Part shown: positions 1 through 5,654 of the stretch, piece by piece
Position numbering within the stretch: the first letter of the stretch is position 1
How the letters are laid out: the number at the start of each line of letters is the position of its first letter
Source: Candidatus Eiseniibacteriota bacterium
GTDB lineage: Bacteria; JAFGKV01
Direction: 5' to 3'
Assembly (NCBI GenBank): GCA_025453925.1
Contig: JALOPK010000227.1
Coordinates: forward strand, 1-5,654
Length of the DNA: 5,654 nt
Notes under the pieces: model-generated
Seen by the model: only the letters and a program-made list of their open reading frames with translations
Told to the model about the DNA's origin: nothing
The model's database searches: none
Translations under genes and position numbers: made by a program

Positions 1-1
1 T

Positions 2-1369
2 GACCAATGGTATGCGCTCGTCGACGGCCCCGATCTTCTGCCCGACATCATGGTAGGACGGATGCCTGACACGAATCTCTCGCGTCTCGAGTATCTGTTC
101 TCCAAGTCCATCGGGTACGAAATGGATCCTCTCATCCAGGGAACGTGGCAACGGAACGCTATCATGACCGCCATGCACAGCAATCCCCAACATGCCACGA
201 TCCTGACCAAGCAGGAGATCTCGGACACACTGGCGGCCTGGGGTATGAACGTGCGCGAGCGGTACAACGCACAGGCGGTTCCGGGCAACCTAATCCCCCT
301 CATCAACCAGGGCGTCACGTTCTACAACTACCGTGGCGAATGGTGCGCCGAGTACGATTGGGGCGGAACGTTTGGGCCGTGGGATGTCGCCTACGTCAAC
401 AACACGAGGAAACTGGGAGTATGGACGATCTTGAGCTGCAGCAGCGCCGATATCGTCTATGGGTACCCGACCATCGCGGAACTCATGCTTCGGGTCGGCT
501 ACGAGAATCCCACATCTCCCCGGGGCGCCGTGGCACTCATCGGTTCTCAGGGCTACACCCACGCCAATTTCAACAATCCGCTGGACACGGGTTTCTACGA
601 GGCATTCACGCGCCAGGGAGCCAGTCTCCTTGGGGAGGCCTTTGTCGCAAGCAAGGCGTACTTGTCAACGGTGACCGCCCCGACCGACAGCCAGGCGGCC
701 ACGCTTCGCGAGTACACAATTCTGGGCGACCCATCGCTTCAGGTCTGGACCGATGTGCCGGCGGCGCTGGCTGTCTCGATTTCCCCGCCGGCGGTACCAG
801 AGGGTTTCACCACGAATGTGAGCATTCTGGCGGCGGACAGCACGACAGGGACACCCGTGCCGGATGCGCTGGTCTGCCTCCTGCGGCAGGATGACGTCTA
901 TGTCTATGGCTACACCGATGAGAACGGTAGCGCCGCGCTCCCGGTAACGCCTGAGTCAAGCGGGTCCTCGGGACTCTCCATCGGTGTCACGGTGACTGGC
1001 TACAACCGCATGCCCTGGTTCGGTACGTTGGAGACCCTGACGCAGCGGCCCGCTGCTCCCGAGAACGTGTCGGCGGAGCTCCACGATGGAACATGGACCA
1101 TTCGCTGGAGCCCCGTCCTCGCCGACGAGCGAGGGCTTGCCGCCGATATCGACCGCTACGAGATCGAGATGACAACGGACGGTGACTCGAATGAAGGCGG
1201 CGTCGATTCCCTCCACGTAGTGTCCGGCACGTCGGCCACGCTGCTCCCGGCACCTCGAAACGCTTCCGCGCGCGTGGTCGCGATCTCTCGGGACGGGTTG
1301 CGGTCTCGGCCCTCCTCAGGCGTGGGTATCCTGCGCTGCGAGATCCACACGGGTGGAGGTGGACGATGA
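2..1369 (+). CDS. Gingipain-family (peptidase C25-like) secreted protein, 3' part; C25 domain end + Ig-like + fibronectin III-like
   Basis: This is the last 455 codons of a gene that starts before the window; an internal Met at base 50 is not a credible start, because the family motif DGPDLLPDIMVGRMP begins upstream of it. The first ~245 residues match the C-terminal half of a gingipain-type cysteine peptidase domain. The segments are INQGVTFYNYRG (residues ~101-112), LSC (Cys146, the expected nucleophile position), an AELMLR helix, GAVALIGSQG, and the domain-closing LGDPSLQVW (241-249). At the position of the family's Gly-His-Gly the sequence is Gly112-Glu113-Trp114, so the usual catalytic His is not where expected; His187 (YTHANFNNP) is another conserved-looking His. 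An Ig-like beta domain (~250-345) and a fibronectin III-like domain (~349-445) follow. The C-terminus is a short polar tail with no visible sorting domain. The stop overlaps the next gene's start. Known C25 proteins are exported cysteine endopeptidases or type IX sortases (PorU). Substrate and activity here are unknown. Confidence 0.9.
   Translation, partial: DQWYALVDGPDLLPDIMVGRMPDTNLSRLEYLFSKSIGYEMDPLIQGTWQRNAIMTAMHSNPQHATILTKQEISDTLAAWGMNVRERYNAQAVPGNLIPLINQGVTFYNYRGEWCAEYDWGGTFGPWDVAYVNNTRKLGVWTILSCSSADIVYGYPTIAELMLRVGYENPTSPRGAVALIGSQGYTHANFNNPLDTGFYEAFTRQGASLLGEAFVASKAYLSTVTAPTDSQAATLREYTILGDPSLQVWTDVPAALAVSISPPAVPEGFTTNVSILAADSTTGTPVPDALVCLLRQDDVYVYGYTDENGSAALPVTPESSGSSGLSIGVTVTGYNRMPWFGTLETLTQRPAAPENVSAELHDGTWTIRWSPVLADERGLAADIDRYEIEMTTDGDSNEGGVDSLHVVSGTSATLLPAPRNASARVVAISRDGLRSRPSSGVGILRCEIHTGGGGR
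1355..1369 (+). promoter_or_regulatory. Strong ribosome binding site and ATGA stop/start overlap
   Basis: GGAGGT (1355-1360) lies five bases before the ATG at 1366, close to the ideal Shine-Dalgarno sequence and spacing. The ATG overlaps the TGA of the peptidase gene (1367-1369). This fixes the start of the beta-helix gene, the first ATG after the in-frame stop at 1183, and implies translational coupling within one transcript. There is no room for a separate promoter or terminator between the genes. Confidence 0.85.
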
Positions 1370-1503
1370 GTCACCTGGCACGACTCGCGGGGATGCCAGC
1401 CGGGTTCGAGCGACACGATCGGCCGGGTGGTTCATGGCGGCAGTCGCTCTCGCACCTGGCCGTGCTGTGCTGGGTCGCAGTGCTTGCGGTCGGCGGCGAT
1501 GCC
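1366..1503 (+). other. Signal peptide of the beta-helix protein
   Basis: The first 46 residues have a long Arg-containing n-region ending in SWRQS. A hydrophobic core follows (residues 31-42, LAVLCWVAVLAV), then GGDA before the mature sequence ETWVV. The most likely signal peptidase I cleavage is after Ala46, with Gly at -3. A second in-frame Met (residue 10, base 1393) would give a more usual n-region of ~16 residues, but it lacks a well-spaced ribosome binding site. A Cys at residue 35 lies inside the hydrophobic core and is not followed by a mature lipoprotein N-terminus, so I do not call a lipobox. Confidence 0.75.
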
Positions 1504-4500
1504 GAAACGTGGGTCGTGACTTCGGCCTCCAACACCGGAACTGGTACGCTCCGCGACGCGCTCACTCTCGCCAATGCCCACACCGGTCTGGACACGGTGT
1601 GTTTCTCCATCGCGGGTGGCACTCCCGCCGTGATCAGGGTCACTACGCCGCTGCCGGTGATCGTCTCGCCGGTGCTGATTGATGGATACTCGCAGCCTGG
1701 CTCATTGCCGGCCACCGAGGACGGCCCGGCCGCCATCGCAGTGCAAGTCCAAGGGCAACCATCGTTCCAGGGGTTCCGGCCTTCGGGCGGGTGCACGATC
1801 CGGGGCCTTGCCATCGGGGGATTCTCCGACGGTGTCTTCGTGGCCGGGACTTCCGGCGTGGTCATCGAGGGCAACCACATCGGCATCAACGCGGCAGGCA
1901 CCGCGATTCTGGGCAACGAGACCGGAATCCGTCTGCACTCCGCGGGGCACGTGGTCGGAGGATGCGTTCCCGCGGCCCGCAATGTCATCTCGGGGAATGA
2001 TCAGGCCGGAATCGTGATCGAGACCGGTGATTGGGGGACAGAACCGGGGCCGGGGAGCATAATCCAGGGCAACTTCGTCGGTCCCGACGCGACCGGTGGC
2101 GCAGGAGTGGGGAACGGTCAGTTCGGTATTCACGTGGCGCACAGCGCTGACAATACCCTCGGGGGCGTCGCCGCCGACGCAGGCAACACCATCGCCTTCA
2201 ATGGAAGCGCGGGGGTGTTCATTGAGCACGGGGTCCGCAACGGCATTCTTTCCAACGCCTTTTACGACAACGGCGGAGTAGGGATTGACCTGATGTGGGA
2301 CTACTGGGATTCCGATCCCGATGGCGTCAATCCCAATGATGTCGGTGATGGTGACTGGGGCGCCAACGAACTGCAGAACTTCCCGGTGTTGACCGGCACC
2401 GAGGTGCAGGGCGCATCGGTGCGCGTCGTCGGCACGCTACACAGCATTCCCTCGACCTCGTTTCGGATCGAATTCTACTCTGTGCCGTGCCCTGATGGCT
2501 CCGGGCACGGGGAAGGCAATGAGTTCATCGGCGCCACCCAGATCACCACAGATGGCGATGGCATTGGTGCGATAGACGCGACCATGTCGACTGCGATCGC
2601 GCCGGGGGCCTTTGTTTCCGCCACGGCGACCGATCCGCTCAACAACACCTCCGAGTTCAGCCAGTGCATTCCGTTCCAGGGAACCACCATTGTCAGGACT
2701 GCCGCGGATAGCGGCCCCGGTTCACTCCGGAATGCCATGGTTACGGCCAACCTCTCTCCCGGCGAAGACCTCATCACGTTCGCGATACCCGGCCAGGGAC
2801 CGCACATCATCAGGGTTGCGTCTCCTCTGCCCCTTGTCTCGGATCGGGTAATCATCGACGGGTACACTCAGAGCGGCGCGGTCGAAGCCTCAGCGACGAG
2901 TCCGGCCGTGCTGATGATCCAGGTCGACGGCGCTCTCCTGGATGGCGATGCGAGCGGGCTTGTCCTGGAAGCCGATGGCTGCACCGTACGTGGACTCGCC
3001 GTAGGCGGGTTCCCGTGGTGCGGAATCCTGACGTCTTACTGTGATTCGAACACCGTCTCCGGCAATCACCTTGGGGTTGATGCAACCGGGACAAGCGTGT
3101 TCGGCAACGCAGTGGGACTCTACATCGATGCGGGCGTGGGCACGACAGTGGGCGGAACGGCACCCGCAGACATGAATGTGATTAGCGGGAATCTTCTGGC
3201 GGGGCTCGTCATGGCAGGCTCGGGAGACAGCGCCCAGGGTAACTACATTGGCACCACGGCGACGGGTGCGGCAGTGATGGGCAATGGCATCGGCGTAGTG
3301 CTGGGTGGCGGCGAAGTTCTTGGCGGAGCCAGCGCCTCCGCTCGCAACGTGATTGCCGGCAACAGCAGCCACGGGGTCGTGGTTGCGCTCTCGGGCAGCA
3401 GCGTGATGCAAAACTGGATCGGCATGCTGGTCGATGGCACCGTCGCGGGTAACGGCGGGGTCGGAGTCGGGGTTGGCATGGAATGGCTCGACATCGCCCA
3501 GGGGCAGTTGAGTCTCACGGGGGCTCCGGGGTACGCCGTGGACAACATGATCAGGGAGAACGTCATATGCGGAAGCACCGGGCTGGGGATCGATCACTAT
3601 CCCGTGGGTCGGGGGGTGAACGATGACTATGACTCCGACGGCGGCCACAACTACCAGCAGAACTACCCGGTTCTCACGCAGGTCTTCGACTCTGAGGGCC
3701 AAACCACCGTGTCGGGCCTGCTGGCGAGCACCGCCAACACCAACTTTGTCATTGACTTCTACGTCAACGAGCTGCCGGATCCGACAAACTTCGGCGAGGG
3801 CCTTGTCCCTATCGGCACTCGGTCGGCGGTGACAGGTCCGGAGGGTAACGCGGTGGTCGGAATCGGCGTGCCAAGCGAATTCGTCCGGGGGCGCTTCGTG
3901 AGCTGCACCGCCACCGACCCGCAGGGCAACACGTCAGAGTTCGGGCCATGTCTGGCGGTGGGTGGATCCGGCATCGTGACGACCGCGGCAGACACGGGCT
4001 TGGGTTGTCTGCGTTATGCGATCGCTTCAGCCAATGCATCGGCCGGTGTTGCCTCCATCACCTTCTCCATCCCTGGCACGGGCCCGCATGTGATCCGACC
4101 ACACTCCCCGCTGCCGCCGCTGCTGCGCGCCATCACCCTCGACGGCTACAGCCAACCGGGCACTCAGCCTGCCAGCGACAGTGAACCCGCCGTGCTGATG
4201 ATCGAGCTCGACGGCACGCTGGCGGGCAACAGCGCCGATGGGATCACGCTCGGCGGAGATGGCGCATCCCTGGCTGGTCTGATGGTGACGGGGTTCTCCG
4301 GCTGCGGAGTCCGCATTGCTGGCGCGGGAAACACCGTCCGCGGTATGTGGATCGGCGTGTCAAATGGCGAATCCTCGTTGGGGAACACCGGGGCCGGCAT
4401 TCTGGTCGAAGGTTCGGGGAATACCATTGGCGGCGCCGTCGCAGCGAGTCGAAACATCATTTCCGGCAACGAGGGCGACGGCATTTGCGTCGAGGGTGAT

Positions 4501-5654
4501 TCTGCCGGCACCACCCACATCATGGGAAACTACATAGGCACTGATCCGGACGGGAGTGAGGCTCGGCCCAATGGTGGAGCCGGAGTTCGCACGGGCGGCG
4601 ACGCCAGCATGATCGGCAATGGGCAGTCGACTGGGCGCAATGTGATCGCGGGGAATGCTGATGAAGGAATCGTCGTCGAAGGGAACAACTCCCGTATCCG
4701 CGGGAACTTCATTGGCGTTGATGCCGCTGGTGTGAATCCGCTGGGGAACGGCGGTCACGGAGTGTCGTTGGTGGCCGCCGACAACACGAGCGTCGGAGGG
4801 GAAACCCAGGGCGACGTCAACGTGATCTCCGCCAACGGAGGCGCGGGTGTATACGTGGGATTCATCGGGTCGACCGGGAATACGCTGATGAGGAACCTGA
4901 TCGGAACCGATATCTCCGGCGCCCAACCTCTGGGGAACGGTGCGGCCGGCGTGTCCGTTCGAGGCGGGCTGAACACGACGGTGGGCGGCGTCTATCCGGA
5001 GCTGGCCAACATCATCGCCTTCAACGGCGGCGACGGGATCGAGGTGGTCACCGGTACCGGAAACGCTATTCTCTGCAATAGCATACTCGACAATGCGGCG
5101 CTTGGGATTGACCTCGGGTCGACGGGGGTGACGCCGAACGATGCGAACGATAGCGACAGCGGCGCGAACATGCTCCAGAACTTTCCCGAACTCGCCACGG
5201 CCAGCGTGGATTCCGGCGGATCGCTGACGGTGACGGGCGTGCTCTCGAGCAATGCGAACGGCAGCTACACGATTCGATTCCTCTGGTCCGCCACCGCCGA
5301 CGGTTCAGGCCACGGGGAGGGCGCGCAGTGGGTAGGTGAACACGGCGTGTACACGAATCCGAGTGGCACGGCGGGGTTTACCTGTTCTTTCCCTCTGCCG
5401 GTGATGCCCACGGAAGGATCGGTCCTTACGGCCACGGCAACCAGCTCCACGGGCAACACATCCGAGTTCTGTGCCGCCCTTTCAATCAGCGGCCTCCCCG
5501 TGCAATGCCTTCCCGGGGCATCGTCGTTCGATCTGGCGCAGAACACGCCGAACCCGTTCTCGACGACGACCTTCATCCGGTTCTCCCTGCCGTCACCGCA
5601 GGACGCCACGCTCTCAATCTATGACCTCAATGGACACCTGGTGCGGCGGCTCCT
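1366..5654 (+). CDS. Giant secreted right-handed parallel beta-helix repeat protein with three tandem modules and a C-terminal FlgD-Ig/T9SS-type sorting domain (3' end beyond window)
   Basis: One frame stays open for 1,429 codons with no stop and continues past the window edge. Residues 1-46 form a signal peptide: a polar n-region of ~25 residues, hydrophobic LAVLCWVAVLAV (31-42), and likely cleavage after Ala46. Three homologous modules follow (49-439, 440-867, 868-1374). Each opens with G-[T/S/C]-LR-x-A (Leu-Arg at 62-63, 454-455, 882-883), then PLP and [I/L]DGY[S/T]Q (106-110, 498-502, 926-930). A beta-helix with GN-x-[I/V]-G and NVI-[S/A]-GN repeats every ~57-66 residues follows, then an acidic loop before [L/Q]QN[F/Y]P, and a ~100-residue beta-rich segment ending in NTSEF. 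From residue ~1388 a sorting-type domain begins (LAQNTPNPF, then IYDLNG). The fold is the one used by pectate lyases and many adhesins, but I see no polysaccharide-lyase active site, so a structural, adhesive or glycan-binding surface role is inferred. It is coupled to the upstream C25-like gene. Only the last ~30-50 residues are probably missing. Confidence 0.93.
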   Translation, partial: MSHLARLAGMPAGFERHDRPGGSWRQSLSHLAVLCWVAVLAVGGDAETWVVTSASNTGTGTLRDALTLANAHTGLDTVCFSIAGGTPAVIRVTTPLPVIVSPVLIDGYSQPGSLPATEDGPAAIAVQVQGQPSFQGFRPSGGCTIRGLAIGGFSDGVFVAGTSGVVIEGNHIGINAAGTAILGNETGIRLHSAGHVVGGCVPAARNVISGNDQAGIVIETGDWGTEPGPGSIIQGNFVGPDATGGAGVGNGQFGIHVAHSADNTLGGVAADAGNTIAFNGSAGVFIEHGVRNGILSNAFYDNGGVGIDLMWDYWDSDPDGVNPNDVGDGDWGANELQNFPVLTGTEVQGASVRVVGTLHSIPSTSFRIEFYSVPCPDGSGHGEGNEFIGATQITTDGDGIGAIDATMSTAIAPGAFVSATATDPLNNTSEFSQCIPFQGTTIVRTAADSGPGSLRNAMVTANLSPGEDLITFAIPGQGPHIIRVASPLPLVSDRVIIDGYTQSGAVEASATSPAVLMIQVDGALLDGDASGLVLEADGCTVRGLAVGGFPWCGILTSYCDSNTVSGNHLGVDATGTSVFGNAVGLYIDAGVGTTVGGTAPADMNVISGNLLAGLVMAGSGDSAQGNYIGTTATGAAVMGNGIGVVLGGGEVLGGASASARNVIAGNSSHGVVVALSGSSVMQNWIGMLVDGTVAGNGGVGVGVGMEWLDIAQGQLSLTGAPGYAVDNMIRENVICGSTGLGIDHYPVGRGVNDDYDSDGGHNYQQNYPVLTQVFDSEGQTTVSGLLASTANTNFVIDFYVNELPDPTNFGEGLVPIGTRSAVTGPEGNAVVGIGVPSEFVRGRFVSCTATDPQGNTSEFGPCLAVGGSGIVTTAADTGLGCLRYAIASANASAGVASITFSIPGTGPHVIRPHSPLPPLLRAITLDGYSQPGTQPASDSEPAVLMIELDGTLAGNSADGITLGGDGASLAGLMVTGFSGCGVRIAGAGNTVRGMWIGVSNGESSLGNTGAGILVEGSGNTIGGAVAASRNIISGNEGDGICVEGDSAGTTHIMGNYIGTDPDGSEARPNGGAGVRTGGDASMIGNGQSTGRNVIAGNADEGIVVEGNNSRIRGNFIGVDAAGVNPLGNGGHGVSLVAADNTSVGGETQGDVNVISANGGAGVYVGFIGSTGNTLMRNLIGTDISGAQPLGNGAAGVSVRGGLNTTVGGVYPELANIIAFNGGDGIEVVTGTGNAILCNSILDNAALGIDLGSTGVTPNDANDSDSGANMLQNFPELATASVDSGGSLTVTGVLSSNANGSYTIRFLWSATADGSGHGEGAQWVGEHGVYTNPSGTAGFTCSFPLPVMPTEGSVLTATATSSTGNTSEFCAALSISGLPVQCLPGASSFDLAQNTPNPFSTTTFIRFSLPSPQDATLSIYDLNGHLVRRL
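1510..2682 (+). repeat. Beta-helix module 1 (residues 49-439)
   Basis: First of three tandem protein-level modules. The cap carries GTGTLRDA and IDGYSQPG. Helix coils follow with GN-x-[I/V]-G at bases 1870 and 2068 and NVISGN at 1981. The acidic loop DSDPDGVNPND (from 2311) precedes LQNFP. The closing segment has DGSGHGEG (from ~2494) and ends ATATDPLNNTSEF. It is the shortest module, with the fewest helix repeats. Confidence 0.85.
2683..3966 (+). repeat. Beta-helix module 2 (residues 440-867)
   Basis: Second module. The cap carries GPGSLRNA, IPGQGPH and IDGYTQSG, followed by PAVLMIQVDG. Helix units begin at about 3061 (GNHLG), 3238 (GNYIG) and 3409 (QNWIG), 57-59 residues apart. A non-repeat insertion rich in Gly, Leu and Gln (about 3478-3540) interrupts the last coil. 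The acidic loop NDDYDSDGG precedes QQNYP, and the closing segment has NFGEG in place of GHGEG and ends CTATDPQGNTSEF. Confidence 0.85.
3967..5487 (+). repeat. Beta-helix module 3 (residues 868-1374), expanded
   Basis: Third and longest module. The cap carries GLGCLRYA, IPGTGPH, LDGYSQPG and PAVLMIELDG. Helix units start at about 4342 (GMWIG), 4525 (GNYIG), 4702 (GNFIG), 4891 (RNLIG) and 5074 (CNSIL), spaced 59-63 residues. That is about two more repeats than in module 1 or 2. The acidic loop NDANDSDSG precedes LQNFP; the closing segment has DGSGHGEG and ends ATATSSTGNTSEF. Confidence 0.85.
5521..5654 (+). other. C-terminal FlgD-Ig / type IX-like sorting domain, cut by the window end
   Basis: From residue ~1386 the repeats stop and the sequence reads LAQNTPNPF, then TTTFIRFSLP, then LSIYDLNGHLVRRL. 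This matches the usual pattern of FCB-group C-terminal tails: QN-x-PNPF, hydrophobic-x-F-x-LP, then IYD-x-x-G-x-x-V-R-x-L. Such tails direct type IX secretion and surface attachment in Bacteroidetes and occur on exported proteins of related phyla. About half of a usual 80-90-residue tail is visible. Confidence 0.85.

Noticed and set aside
50-52. ATG at base 50 as the true start of the peptidase gene
   Set aside because: The frame is open to base 2, and the residues before it (DGPDLLPDI) belong to the family's conserved motif. The protein also lacks a signal peptide and the first half of the catalytic domain if started here.
145-894. 249-codon + strand frame overlapping the peptidase gene
   Set aside because: It is out of frame with the clear C25 domain and is Arg/Gly/His-rich without structure.
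1371-1988. 205-codon open frame on the minus strand
   Set aside because: It is antisense to the signal peptide and first module. Its composition is Pro/Ser/Thr-rich with no family motif and no convincing ribosome binding site, so it is a codon-bias shadow.
2890-3702. 270-codon open frame on the minus strand
   Set aside because: It lies wholly opposite the beta-helix gene, whose repeat motifs prove the + frame. Its translation is low-complexity His/Arg/Ala-rich with no recognisable domain. Such frames are common opposite high-GC genes.
1510-5487. Pectate lyase or other polysaccharide lyase assignment
   Set aside because: The fold-level pattern fits, but no lyase catalytic or calcium-binding signature in the helix is visible. 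The N-cap and repeat type are shared by many non-enzymatic surface proteins.
1370-5654. DNA tandem repeats or CRISPR-like array suggested by recurrent motifs
   Set aside because: The repetition is at protein level, with spacing of 57-66 codons and strongly diverged nucleotides. There are no identical spaced repeats.

Overview
The window looks like high-GC bacterial DNA of the FCB type (Fibrobacteres-Chlorobi-Bacteroidetes relatives such as Eisenbacteria, Latescibacteria, Krumholzibacteria or Gemmatimonadetes-like lineages). The clues are a gingipain-family (C25) peptidase homologue and a very large parallel beta-helix protein whose end begins a FlgD-Ig/type IX-secretion-like sorting tail (QNTPNPF...F-R-F-LP...IYD-NG). 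The phylum assignment is inference; no ribosomal or taxonomic marker is present.

Layout: everything is on the + strand and nearly every base is coding. Bases 2-1369 are the 3' part of a secreted C25-type peptidase homologue: end of the catalytic domain, an Ig-like domain and a fibronectin-III-like domain. Its stop overlaps the next start as ATGA at 1366-1369, behind a strong Shine-Dalgarno sequence. From 1366 to the window edge runs one uninterrupted frame of more than 1,429 codons. It encodes a signal peptide, three tandem homologous modules of about 390, 430 and 510 residues, and the first ~45 residues of a C-terminal sorting domain. Each module has an N-terminal cap (G-[T/S/C]-LR-x-A, then [I/L]DGY[S/T]Q), a parallel beta-helix built on GN-x-[I/V]-G and NVI-[S/A]-GN repeats, an acidic Asp/Asn-rich loop before [L/Q]QN[F/Y]P, and a beta-sandwich-like closing segment ending in NTSEF.

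Working model: the pair is a translationally coupled surface/secretion operon. The peptidase homologue and the beta-helix protein are both exported, and the beta-helix protein is probably anchored or released through its C-terminal tail. The putative catalytic His-Gly of the peptidase reads Glu-Trp here while the Cys is kept, so its activity is uncertain. No RNA gene, mobile element, CRISPR array, promoter or terminator was found. There is no intergenic space. Both genes are cut by the window edges.
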